NCBI GenBank assembly: GCA_945787305.1
Contig: CALZIH010000126.1
Location: 1 to 15,775 of the forward strand
Source: an uncultured Desulfobulbaceae bacterium
GTDB taxonomy: Bacteria; Desulfobacterota; Desulfobulbia; Desulfobulbales; Desulfobulbaceae
Length of the DNA: 15,775 nucleotides
Direction: 5' to 3'
A program made the translations under genes and the position numbers. A model generated the notes under the pieces. That model saw only the letters and a list, made by a program, of their open reading frames with translations. It made no database searches and had not been told where the DNA came from. Position 1 is the stretch's first letter, and each line of letters starts with the position of its first letter. Shown piece by piece: positions 7,622 through 15,033 of this stretch.

Positions 7622-7936
7622 ATGCTCAGAAAACTGCGAAATAAAATAAAAAAAGAGGACAACATCCTCATCCTCGGCCTCGGCGGCATAGGTTTTTACC
7701 TGGCGAAAAGACTGCTGAACGAAGACTATACCGTCACGGTAATAGAACCTGACAGCGACTTGGTCCGCTTTGCCGACGGCAACCTCGACGCCCGAATCAT
7801 CTGCGGCAGTGCCATGAACATCGACTGTTGGAAAGAAGCACAGGCCGCTAGCATGGGACTTCTCATTGCGGTGACCGATAATGATGCCGTCAACATGTTG
7901 GCATCCATGATCGGTGATCGATTTCCGCTCTCTTGA
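7622..7936 (+). CDS. trkA: TrkA N-terminal fragment (first RCK_N domain), frameshifted
   Basis: TrkA is the cytosolic NAD(H)-binding ring protein that gates the TrkH K+ transporter. It normally has about 450 residues, in two RCK_N-RCK_C units. This 104-residue frame holds only the first nucleotide-binding domain: ILGLGGIGFYLAKRLL (17-32, GxGxxG at 19-24), acidic E42 at the end of the second strand, and TDNDAVNMLAS (85-95). After GDRF it runs out of frame and stops at TGA 7934-7936. The matching continuation lies one base over in the next frame, from 7914. The last Rossmann strand, usually reading something like KIARVRS, is missing. It is probably non-functional alone, unless a +1 ribosomal shift or a sequencing error explains the break. 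Confidence 0.85.
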   Translation: MLRKLRNKIKKEDNILILGLGGIGFYLAKRLLNEDYTVTVIEPDSDLVRFADGNLDARIICGSAMNIDCWKEAQAASMGLLIAVTDNDAVNMLASMIGDRFPLS

Positions 7937-9011
7937 TTTTGGTCATCACGATTCGATCCTTCAAGGCAAGGACTTGAAAATCGATTTATTCATCCACCCG
8001 GAAGAATTGGCGGCTCAGGAAATAGCTCGCTTTATCAATCGAACAGCCGGCGATGAAATCATTGATATCGCCCTGGGACAAATGCAAGTCCTGGCGGCGA
8101 GAATATATGACGAGTCACCATTGGCCAACAAGAATCTCATTGAAATCGCCCAAACCTACAATGATTTCCCCTTTCGGGTGGTCGCTATTTCCCGCGGAAT
8201 TACCACGATCATTCCGGGAGGTGAGCATGAAATTCTGCCCAAAGACCAGATTCTCATCATGGCAGACAAGAAAGATCTGCCGAGCCTCATGGAGTTGACC
8301 GGCATCCAGCAGCAGCGAAGGCACCGGGTAATGATACTCGGCGGCGGGCTTGTCGGCTGTCGCCTGGCTGAGCTCCTCGACAAAAACGTCCATGTTAAAT
8401 TGATTGAAAAAGATGAGAAACGGGCGGAGGAACTTTCCTCAGTGTTGCTTGACACTGAAATACTGCACGGTGACGGGTCAGACAAGAACGTCCTTGAGGA
8501 AGCAGGCCTGCTTGACATGGACACCTTCATCGCCACCACCGGTAAAAACGATACCAACATCATGAGCTGCCTCCTTGCCAAACAGCTCATGACCGGCAAA
8601 TGCGAAGGCCCCATGTGCAGCCTGAAAAAGACCATCTGTCTGGTCAACAAAGAGGAATATATGGTTCTGGCCTCAACCAGCGGTTCAGATATCGTCCTGA
8701 ATCAAAAAATCCTGGCCGGGAATGAGATCCTTACCTTTATCCGTCAGAATGAACTGCTCTCCGTCATGCACATGCACGGCTTTGATGCCGAGGTTGTCGA
8801 CCTGATAGCCGCTCCCGGCTCGCCGGTTACCCGGAAACCGCTTGCCAAGCTCGACACAACATTGACCGGGCATGTCATCATCGGCAGTGTTTTTCGTGAC
8901 GGCATTTGGTCAACAGCCGTGGGCTCCACCCACATCAAGAAAGGGGATCGGGCTATCGCTGTCTGCAACTCCGATTATCTGAAGGAAGTTCGAAAGCTGT
9001 TTTCCGCCTGA
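7914..9011 (+). CDS. trkA: TrkA C-terminal fragment (RCK_C, RCK_N, RCK_C), frameshifted
   Basis: This frame continues TrkA at RSLDFGHHDS, homologous to the RSPDY region of E. coli TrkA. It encodes the first RCK_C domain (about 20-130), the second NAD-binding domain (RVMILGGGLVGCRLAELL, glycines 143-148, E165 acidic end) and the last RCK_C (about 285-365). The nominal start is GTG 7914, with no Shine-Dalgarno and a stop just upstream at 7908-7910, so it is best read as the second half of one broken gene (7622-9011). A roughly ten-residue insertion with three Cys (C230, C235, C242) sits in the second RCK_N where E. coli TrkA has a short loop. It ends 4 bp from the convergent trkH stop. Confidence 0.85.
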   Translation: MIDFRSLDFGHHDSILQGKDLKIDLFIHPEELAAQEIARFINRTAGDEIIDIALGQMQVLAARIYDESPLANKNLIEIAQTYNDFPFRVVAISRGITTIIPGGEHEILPKDQILIMADKKDLPSLMELTGIQQQRRHRVMILGGGLVGCRLAELLDKNVHVKLIEKDEKRAEELSSVLLDTEILHGDGSDKNVLEEAGLLDMDTFIATTGKNDTNIMSCLLAKQLMTGKCEGPMCSLKKTICLVNKEEYMVLASTSGSDIVLNQKILAGNEILTFIRQNELLSVMHMHGFDAEVVDLIAAPGSPVTRKPLAKLDTTLTGHVIIGSVFRDGIWSTAVGSTHIKKGDRAIAVCNSDYLKEVRKLFSA

Positions 9012-9015
9012 AAAC

Positions 9016-10473
9016 TTATTTCATCCAGAAAGAGGGGTAGATCACAACCAGGGCGGAAAACATTTCCAACCGGCCCACCATCATGTTCCAGGCTAGAAAC
9101 CATTTACCGATATCCGAGATAAAGGCGTAATTTTCCGTCGGCCCGATGGCGCCAAATCCCGGGCCGATATTCATTAACGAGGAGATAACGCTGCTGATAG
9201 CGGTGACATAATCCATGTCACTCACCATGACCATAAAACAGCCGCCGATAAAGACCATAAAAATATTAACGACAAAATAACAGATTGCCAGATCTATGGC
9301 CGAAGAATCAATAGGCTTACGATTCAAACGGACCGAAACAACCGACATCGGTTGAAAGAAAATCTTGCGTACGGTTCCCCACATATACTTACAAAGAATC
9401 ACATAATGAACGACCTTGATGCCACTGGTGGTTGAGCCGGCGCAGGCGCCGATGAAACAGACAACATACAGAAACATCTGGGCGGCCTGAGGCCATTGTT
9501 CATAGTCTGCCGTCCCGAATCCGGTTGTGGTCAAGAGGGACATGACCTGAAAGGTCCCGTATCGCAGCGATTCCAGCATTGTCGGGTAGGTATTTTCCCG
9601 CCACAGTATCCAGGAAACCATGCCGCAGAACAAGAGCAGCAGGCAGACATACCACCTGAACTCCGTATTCAAGGTCATAGACTTGATGTCGCCGTGCAGC
9701 AACTGGTAGAGCATGACAAAACTGGTGCCGCCAAGAAACATGAACAGGATAATAACCCAATCGAAATAGGCGCTGTCGTAGAAACCGATACTGGCATTTT
9801 TCGGCGAGTAACCGGAAGTTGAAACCGTGCCGAAAGCAGTACACAGCGAGTCAAAAAGAGGCATGCCACCGGCAACAAGCAAGAGAGCCTGGAGGATATT
9901 CAGTGCAAGATATATCCACCAGAGCCTGATCATGGCATCCCTGGCCCGCGGGACAAACTTCTCCTTGGTGATGACCTGCCCCGGACTTGACTCGGCTCGA
10001 AACAATCGGAGACCGCCCATCCCCTTGGGAAGAAAAAGAACAATCAAGGTGAGAAAACCCATGCCGCCCAGTAAATGGGTTTCACTGCGCCAGAAGAGCA
10101 ATCCGTGCGGCAATGCCTCAATATCCTGAAGGATGGTTGCCCCGGTGGTGGTGTAACCGGACATCATCTCAAAAAAGGCATCGGTAAAGGACGGTATTGA
10201 ACCGTGGAGTATGAATGGCAAGGCTGACATGGCAGAAACAACAAACCAGCCGACCACCGCAATAAAAATGCCGTCACGAATGTGCAGCTCATGGTTTTTT
10301 CTAAAAAACCACCAACAAGGCAGGCCGACGCCGACGGTGGCCACGGCTGAAAGCAACAGAGGCACCAAGTCCGATTCTCCGTAATACCAGGAACAGACCA
10401 GTGGCATGGACATGGAACTACCGGTAACGATCAACAACAGTCCAAGCACATGAAAAATGGACGAAAAATGCAT
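9016..10473 (-). CDS. trkH: Trk-type potassium uptake transporter, TrkH
   Basis: TrkH is the K+-translocating membrane subunit that works with TrkA. This 485-residue protein has the TrkH/TrkG fold of four repeated membrane-pore-membrane units. The four selectivity-filter loops are visible: TTTGAT (108-113), VSTSGY (217-222), TTTGFG (315-320) and NIGPGFG (434-440, within a Met-Asn-rich loop). Other family marks are GGMGF after the first filter and the C-terminal WNMMVGRLEMF. Length and ends match the family, with no sign of damage. It converges on trkA with a 4-bp gap, so the two are on separate transcripts although they should form one complex. Confidence 0.96.
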   Translation of the reverse strand: MHFSSIFHVLGLLLIVTGSSMSMPLVCSWYYGESDLVPLLLSAVATVGVGLPCWWFFRKNHELHIRDGIFIAVVGWFVVSAMSALPFILHGSIPSFTDAFFEMMSGYTTTGATILQDIEALPHGLLFWRSETHLLGGMGFLTLIVLFLPKGMGGLRLFRAESSPGQVITKEKFVPRARDAMIRLWWIYLALNILQALLLVAGGMPLFDSLCTAFGTVSTSGYSPKNASIGFYDSAYFDWVIILFMFLGGTSFVMLYQLLHGDIKSMTLNTEFRWYVCLLLLFCGMVSWILWRENTYPTMLESLRYGTFQVMSLLTTTGFGTADYEQWPQAAQMFLYVVCFIGACAGSTTSGIKVVHYVILCKYMWGTVRKIFFQPMSVVSVRLNRKPIDSSAIDLAICYFVVNIFMVFIGGCFMVMVSDMDYVTAISSVISSLMNIGPGFGAIGPTENYAFISDIGKWFLAWNMMVGRLEMFSALVVIYPSFWMK

Positions 10474-10584
10474 AAACCCAACCGATGGCGGCGAAGTGTT
10501 TCGTTTTAGGTTTTTAGTTTTGGCCGTTAAATGTTATGAAAGCACGTGGAGAAAATTGAAAGCACCCCTAACTCGCTGTCGACG

Positions 10585-10613
10585 TTTATAAACCATTTCC
10601 AGTGTACTGACAC
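10585..10613 (-). promoter_or_regulatory. Possible promoter for trkH
   Basis: On the minus strand, GTGTCA (10613-10608) and TATAAA (10590-10585) are 17 bp apart, matching 9 of 12 consensus bases. The leader to the trkH ATG at 10473 would be about 105 nt. I saw no comparable plus-strand promoter for mnmG in the same 158-bp gap. Confidence 0.3.
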
Positions 10614-10631
10614 CTGAAACCTGAATCTTCA

Positions 10632-12515
10632 ATGGATACTTTTGATATCGCTGTAATAGGGGCCGGCCATGCCGGCTGTGAGGCCGCCTTGGCTGCCGCC
10701 CGCATGGGCTGCAAGACCCTTGTTTGTATCATCAATGCCGACACCATCGGTGCCATGTCCTGCAACCCGGCCATCGGAGGCCTGGCCAAGGGACACTTGG
10801 TTAAAGAGATTGATGCCCTCGGCGGTGAGATGGCAAAAAACATTGATGCAACCGGTATCCAATTCCGGCGCCTCAACACCAGTAAAGGACCGGCGGTTCG
10901 TTCCTCCAGAGCCCAGGCCGACCGACTCCTTTACCGGCTACGCATGAAAAAAGTATTGGAAAATCAAGAAAACCTTGAGATTCGGCAAACCGTGGTTGAC
11001 GAAATTCTGACCAAAGACGGAACGGTTACCGGCATCCGAACCTCACTTGATGAAATCATCAGCGTAGCGGCTGTCGTTGTTGCCACCGGAACCTTCTTAA
11101 TCGGCCTCATCCATATTGGCCTAAAAAATTTCCCTGCCGGCCGTATGGGGGATGCCCCTTCCACCCGCCTGGCGCAATGGTTTTCCGAGCAGGGTTTTGC
11201 GGTCGGCCGCATGAAAACCGGTACAGTTCCTCGACTGGACGGTACGACAATCGATTACTCCCGGCTGGAAGCGCAATACTCCGATGATCCGCCGCAGCTC
11301 TTTTCCTTCAGCAATAATGGCTCGCCACCGCTGGAGCAGCGCCCCTGTTATATCACCTATACCAATGAACAGACCCATGAGGTTATCCGTAACTCCATTG
11401 ATCAGTCGCCCATGTATGCCGGTATCATTGAAGGCGTCGGTGCGAGGTACTGCCCGTCCATTGAAGACAAGGTCATGCGTTTTCCTGACAAGGGCAGACA
11501 CCAGATTTTTCTTGAGCCGGAAGGACTCGACACCGTGGAAGTCTATCCCAACGGCATCCCGACCAGCCTGCCTCTGCAGGCCCAGATCGATATGGTCCAC
11601 TCCATAGTCGGCCTTGAGAAGGCAAGAATTATTCGTCCCGGCTATGCCATTGAATATGACTACATCAATCCTCTAGGCCTTCATGCATCCCTGGAAACAA
11701 AAAAACTCAGCGGCCTTTTTCTTGCCGGTCAAATCAACGGTACCTCCGGCTATGAAGAGGCGGCCGGGCAAGGCTTGATGGCAGGCATCAACGCAGTGGC
11801 AAAGGTTCGTGGAGAAAAACCTCTAGTTCTTGATCGCTCCCAGGCCTACATCGGTGTTCTTATCGATGACCTAGTGACACTCGGTACCAAAGAACCTTAC
11901 CGATTGTTCACCTCCCGGGCAGAATACCGACTGCTGCTCAGAGAAGATAATGCCGATTTACGGTTACGGGAAATTGGCCACAAGCTGGGCCTTGTCGATA
12001 CGGAAACCTGGGAGGACTTTACAGTAAAGAGAGAGAGTATAGCCAAGACATCCGAACTTCTCCAAAGGGAACGCATCTTGCCGACGAAACAGGTAAATGC
12101 ATATCTAGGTGAGATACACAGCAGTCCGATTTCCCAGGCTATGACCCTGGCCGAGCTGCTGCGGCGACCGGAAATCAAGCTCTCGCACCTGGCAGAACTT
12201 GTCGACCTCAGCGCGCTCGAGCTGGAAATCGAACTGAACAGTTTATCGTTCTCCGCTGAAGTTGAACTGCAGGTAAAATATGCAGGGTACATCAAACGTC
12301 AGGAAGAGCAGGTCGCACGATTCAAAAAGCTTGAAAACGTTGAACTCCCACCAAATATCTCATACACAGGTTTGCCTGGCCTCTCCACCGAAGTCATAGA
12401 AAAACTGAGTGCTATTCAACCACGCTCTCTTGGCCAGGCTCTACGAATCTCAGGAGTTACCCCGGCAGCGGTTTCAGTCCTTCAGGTGCATTTGAAAAAA
12501 ACAGGTGCCCTATAA
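10632..12515 (+). CDS. mnmG: tRNA uridine-5-carboxymethylaminomethyl modification enzyme MnmG (GidA)
   Basis: MnmG is the FAD-binding partner of MnmE in making the (c)mnm5 modification at tRNA U34. This 627-residue protein is of standard length. It shows the FAD dinucleotide-binding motif IAVIGAGHAGCEAALAAARM near residues 6-25, the signature SCNPAIGGLAKGHLVKEID with catalytic-type Cys44, TSKGPAVRSSRAQADR, the second conserved Cys274 in RYCPSIEDKV, and the second signature GTSGYEEAAGQGLMAG. A helical C-terminal domain follows (about 550-627). The ATG at 10632 gives the usual N-terminus, without a clear Shine-Dalgarno. mnmE lies 7.6 kb away on the other strand. lgt follows after 101 bp. Confidence 0.97.
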   Translation: MDTFDIAVIGAGHAGCEAALAAARMGCKTLVCIINADTIGAMSCNPAIGGLAKGHLVKEIDALGGEMAKNIDATGIQFRRLNTSKGPAVRSSRAQADRLLYRLRMKKVLENQENLEIRQTVVDEILTKDGTVTGIRTSLDEIISVAAVVVATGTFLIGLIHIGLKNFPAGRMGDAPSTRLAQWFSEQGFAVGRMKTGTVPRLDGTTIDYSRLEAQYSDDPPQLFSFSNNGSPPLEQRPCYITYTNEQTHEVIRNSIDQSPMYAGIIEGVGARYCPSIEDKVMRFPDKGRHQIFLEPEGLDTVEVYPNGIPTSLPLQAQIDMVHSIVGLEKARIIRPGYAIEYDYINPLGLHASLETKKLSGLFLAGQINGTSGYEEAAGQGLMAGINAVAKVRGEKPLVLDRSQAYIGVLIDDLVTLGTKEPYRLFTSRAEYRLLLREDNADLRLREIGHKLGLVDTETWEDFTVKRESIAKTSELLQRERILPTKQVNAYLGEIHSSPISQAMTLAELLRRPEIKLSHLAELVDLSALELEIELNSLSFSAEVELQVKYAGYIKRQEEQVARFKKLENVELPPNISYTGLPGLSTEVIEKLSAIQPRSLGQALRISGVTPAAVSVLQVHLKKTGAL

Positions 12516-12616
12516 GCGGCTTCATTGTTCTCCGGATAGCGACTTATTTAAATATACTGACATCACCTCTTTACCCGGTACCCTTTGCATGCAGATGGAA
12601 ACGATGTCTACATCAA

Positions 12617-13456
12617 ATGGAAACCATAACCCCTAAACCGGTAGCTCCCATGCTCGACTATCCAAATATCGATCCGACAATATTCAGCATCGGCCCTCTT
12701 CAGGTCCGCTGGTATGGACTGATGTATGTTTTTGGTTTTCTTGCCGCCTATGTCCTGGTCCGATACCAGGCCAAAAAGTTTCACTGGCAGCAGATGGAGC
12801 AGCACCTGGACAACCTTAACCTGGCCATTATCCTTGGGGTCATCTTTGGCGGTCGCCTGGGATATGTTTTTTTTTACAATCCCGGATATTACATGCAACA
12901 TCCACTGGAAATCTTTGCAACCTGGCAGGGAGGCATGTCGTTTCACGGTGGCTGCATCGGTGTCCTGTTGGCGGGCCTACTCTACTGCAGACGAACGAAC
13001 CTCGATTACTGGAAAGCTGCAGACCTCTATGTGGTGACCGTACCTGTCGGCCTTGGCCTCGGTCGCCTCGGCAACTTCATAAACGGTGAGCTGTTTGGAC
13101 GAGTGACAGAACAGCCCTGGGGCATGGTTTTTCCCGGCGGCGGCCCCCTGCCGAGACATCCATCGCAACTGTATGAAGCACTACTGGAAGGGGTCCTGCT
13201 TTTTGTCATTCTCTGGACAACAAAACAAAAACCATGGCTGAAAAAATCAATATCCTGGCCCCATGGCTCAATGGTGGCCCTCTTTCTTGTTCTCTATGGA
13301 ATCTTTCGTTTTGGCGTGGAGTTTGCCAGGGAACCCGACCCCCAACTCGGTACACTGTTTATGGGCCTGACCATGGGGCAAACGTTAAGTCTTGGGATGC
13401 TGCTTTTCGGGCTCAGTCTCTATTGGGCACGCAGAAAAGCCTCCTCTATCTCCTGA
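12617..13456 (+). CDS. lgt: Prolipoprotein diacylglyceryl transferase (Lgt)
   Basis: Lgt moves diacylglycerol from phosphatidylglycerol to the lipobox Cys of prolipoproteins, the first step of lipoprotein maturation in the inner membrane. This 279-residue multi-pass protein has the family opening DYPNIDPTIFSIGPLQVRWY, the essential-type His in SFHGG (H110), the Lgt signature GRLGNFINGELFGR (149-162, R150 and N153), and HPSQLYEALLEG. Start is uncertain: the ATG at 12617 adds 11 residues relative to a second in-frame ATG at 12650 (MLDYPNIDP), and neither has a good Shine-Dalgarno. A weak promoter-like pair (TTGTTC 12525, TTAAAT 12548) lies upstream. The stop codon falls inside a hairpin shared with hup. 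Confidence 0.96.
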   Translation: METITPKPVAPMLDYPNIDPTIFSIGPLQVRWYGLMYVFGFLAAYVLVRYQAKKFHWQQMEQHLDNLNLAIILGVIFGGRLGYVFFYNPGYYMQHPLEIFATWQGGMSFHGGCIGVLLAGLLYCRRTNLDYWKAADLYVVTVPVGLGLGRLGNFINGELFGRVTEQPWGMVFPGGGPLPRHPSQLYEALLEGVLLFVILWTTKQKPWLKKSISWPHGSMVALFLVLYGIFRFGVEFAREPDPQLGTLFMGLTMGQTLSLGMLLFGLSLYWARRKASSIS

Positions 13457-13473
13457 GCAGATACAGAGGAGGC
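13435..13473 (-). terminator. Probable intrinsic terminator downstream of hup
   Basis: A perfect 9-bp stem (13439-13447 with 13465-13473, GCCTCCTCT/AGAGGAGGC) is extended by 4 more pairs after a 2-nt bulge, with a 7-nt loop. Read on the minus strand it is followed by TTTT (13438-13435), so it fits termination of the hup transcript. On the plus strand no T-run follows, although the hairpin contains the lgt stop codon. Confidence 0.5.
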
Positions 13474-13490
13474 CCTGTACGGTATAACGT

Positions 13491-13510
13491 GGCCTACCGA
13501 AGTAGAGGCC
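13491..13510 (-). other. Stem-loop with UUCG tetraloop after hup
   Basis: On the minus strand the RNA would form GGCC-UC-UAC-UUCG-GUA-GGCC: seven pairs with a 2-nt bulge, capped by a C(UUCG)G loop, one of the most stable tetraloops known. It lies 68 nt after the hup stop and just before the terminator hairpin, so it may protect the hup 3' end. No T-run follows it. Confidence 0.4.
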
Positions 13511-13578
13511 GGAAGCTAAACAAACTTAAGACTACCGTGAAATACATCGATAACCTCTTGTTGAGGCTGCTTCGTGTA

Positions 13579-13851
13579 TCAAAGAACCTTTTGAGACAAT
13601 TGCTTTCCCGGTCGAAATTTAACCGCCTTGCGGGGCGGAATAGGTACCGATTCTCCGGTTTTCGGGTTACGTCCAAGACGCGGTGCCCGTTCAACAATTG
13701 AAAAGCTGCCAAAACCGACCAGGGTAACCCGTTCTCCTTCTTCCATAGCTTCAGCCATGGTGGAGAGCATACCATTCAGGCCTTTTTCAGCCGCCACTTT
13801 ACTTATCTTCGCCGAGCTGGCAATGGATTCAATCAAATCGTTCTTGTTCAT
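13579..13851 (-). CDS. hup: HU family DNA-binding protein
   Basis: HU is a small dimeric histone-like protein that bends DNA and compacts the nucleoid. This 90-residue protein has the typical helical N-terminus (MNKNDLIESIASSAKISKVA) and the DNA-binding arm signature VGFGSFSIVERAPRLGRNP (45-63, with the intercalating-type Pro63), then IPPRKAVKFRPGKQL. Length is normal. The start is secure: GGAGGG lies 7 nt upstream of the ATG. The leader carries an 11-bp stem-loop at 13880-13906. It converges with lgt and probably ends at the hairpins at 13435-13510. HU versus IHF: the arm and absence of IHF-specific features favour HU. Confidence 0.95.
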   Translation of the reverse strand: MNKNDLIESIASSAKISKVAAEKGLNGMLSTMAEAMEEGERVTLVGFGSFSIVERAPRLGRNPKTGESVPIPPRKAVKFRPGKQLSQKVL

Positions 13852-13879
13852 TGTGCGTCCCTCCGGTTTTTGAACTGAA

Positions 13880-13906
13880 TATAAAGAGTTGTCGGAACTC
13901 CTTATA
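13880..13906 (-). promoter_or_regulatory. Inverted repeat / leader stem-loop upstream of hup
   Basis: Arms TATAAAGAGTT (13880-13890) and AACTCCTTATA (13896-13906) surround a 5-bp loop. The DNA has one mismatch, which becomes a G-U pair in the minus-strand RNA, giving an unbroken 11-bp stem. It ends 15 nt before the hup GGAGGG ribosome site. It may be an operator or a leader hairpin affecting hup translation or stability. Confidence 0.4.
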
Positions 13907-14017
13907 CTCCAGACCTTTCATTACTCTTAGTTAACCGGAAAGGAAGAAAAAAAACAATTGAGGGAAATACCAATTTTCGCATAGGTATTTCTACCTATAC
14001 CCACTGCACTGGAGTGT

Positions 14018-14038
14018 AAAATTGGCATCTATTGCCAA
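14018..14038 (-). terminator. Weak intrinsic terminator after the REC-GGDEF gene
   Basis: On the minus strand, TTGGCA-ATAGA-TGCCAA (14038-14022) is followed by TTTT (14021-14018; the first T belongs to the run after CCAA). It lies 72 nt downstream of the response-regulator stop. The stem is only 6 bp, so the call is tentative. Confidence 0.35.
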
Positions 14039-14109
14039 GTTGGGCAAGACAACATATCCATAAAATAGATCTGCAAAAATTCCGGATAGACCACGTACAT
14101 GGACCTTTT

Positions 14110-15033
14110 CTACCGCTCCTTGCCTACGACTTCAACTTCCACCCGGTTGCGACCTTTCGACTTTGCTCGATATAGAGCCTTATCAGCTATTCCAATAAGC
14201 GTTTCCGGATCAATATCTACCCCAGGTTGAGTGACACCGACACCAAAACTGGAGGTTATGGACACCAATCCCTTTGAAGTCTGCATAGCCTTGTCTGCAA
14301 GACATCTACGGAGTCGTTCAAAATGCTTGGTCGTATCCTCACAGTCACAGTCGGTCATGATGATCAAAAATTCCTCGCCGCCATACCGGCCAAAGGAGTC
14401 GTAGGATCGTAACGCGGAGTGAATTCTCTCTGCCGTACCTTGCAAGACCTGATCACCAACATGGTGGCCATAGGTGTCGTTGACCATCTTGAAATGATCA
14501 ATATCCATAATACCGACACAGACATTTTTGTGTTGGCGTTTCCGACGATCCATCTCTGTGGTGAGGTGCTCAAGAATAGCAGGACGGTTAAAGAGTCCCG
14601 TAAGTGAATCATGGGTTGCCTGCTCTTTCAGGGCGTTTCGTGTCTCGAACAACTCTCGGTTCAAATCAACAATCCGTTGCCCCGCTCTGAGACGAACCTT
14701 CAGTTCATGTGGGGAGAAGGGCTTTGTAATATAGTCGTCGGCACCGGCATCCATACCCCGGATAATGTCATTCTTCTCACTTCGTGAAGTAAGCAGGAGT
14801 ATGTAACAATATGGCTCTCTTGCCAACGCTCTGACCTTGCGACAGACATCCAAGCCGTTAAGACCGGGCATCATCCAGTCCAGAAGCAAAAGGTTAGGGC
14901 CATCTTCCTTTTGAATTCTTTCCCAGGCCTGCAAGCCGTTTTCACAGGCAACCACATCGTATCCCCATTTCTCAAGCATACTGACGATTTTCAAAAGAGA
15001 TATACGATCATCTTCGGCAACAAGCAGTCTCAT
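14110..15033 (-). CDS. Response regulator with diguanylate cyclase output (REC-GGDEF)
   Basis: This 307-residue protein is predicted to make cyclic di-GMP from two GTP when its receiver is phosphorylated. The REC domain (1-118) has the acidic pair E7/D8/D9, phospho-acceptor D52 (LLLLDWMMPG), T82 and K104 (TKPF). A helical linker follows (about 120-138), then the GGDEF domain (139-303) with DSLTGLFNR and an intact GGEEF site (218-222). An inhibitory I-site RxxD (R209-D212) lies exactly five residues before GGEEF, so product inhibition is likely. The ATG overlaps the stop of the upstream sensor-kinase gene by four bases (ATGA), pointing to co-translation and a shared pathway. It appears fully active by motif; cellular output is unknown. 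Confidence 0.95.
   Translation of the reverse strand: MRLLVAEDDRISLLKIVSMLEKWGYDVVACENGLQAWERIQKEDGPNLLLLDWMMPGLNGLDVCRKVRALAREPYCYILLLTSRSEKNDIIRGMDAGADDYITKPFSPHELKVRLRAGQRIVDLNRELFETRNALKEQATHDSLTGLFNRPAILEHLTTEMDRRKRQHKNVCVGIMDIDHFKMVNDTYGHHVGDQVLQGTAERIHSALRSYDSFGRYGGEEFLIIMTDCDCEDTTKHFERLRRCLADKAMQTSKGLVSITSSFGVGVTQPGVDIDPETLIGIADKALYRAKSKGRNRVEVEVVGKER

Noticed and set aside
9000..9014. TTTTC/GAAAA hairpin at the trkA stop as a bidirectional terminator
   Set aside because: The stem is only 5 bp, almost all A-T, too weak to support a terminator call.
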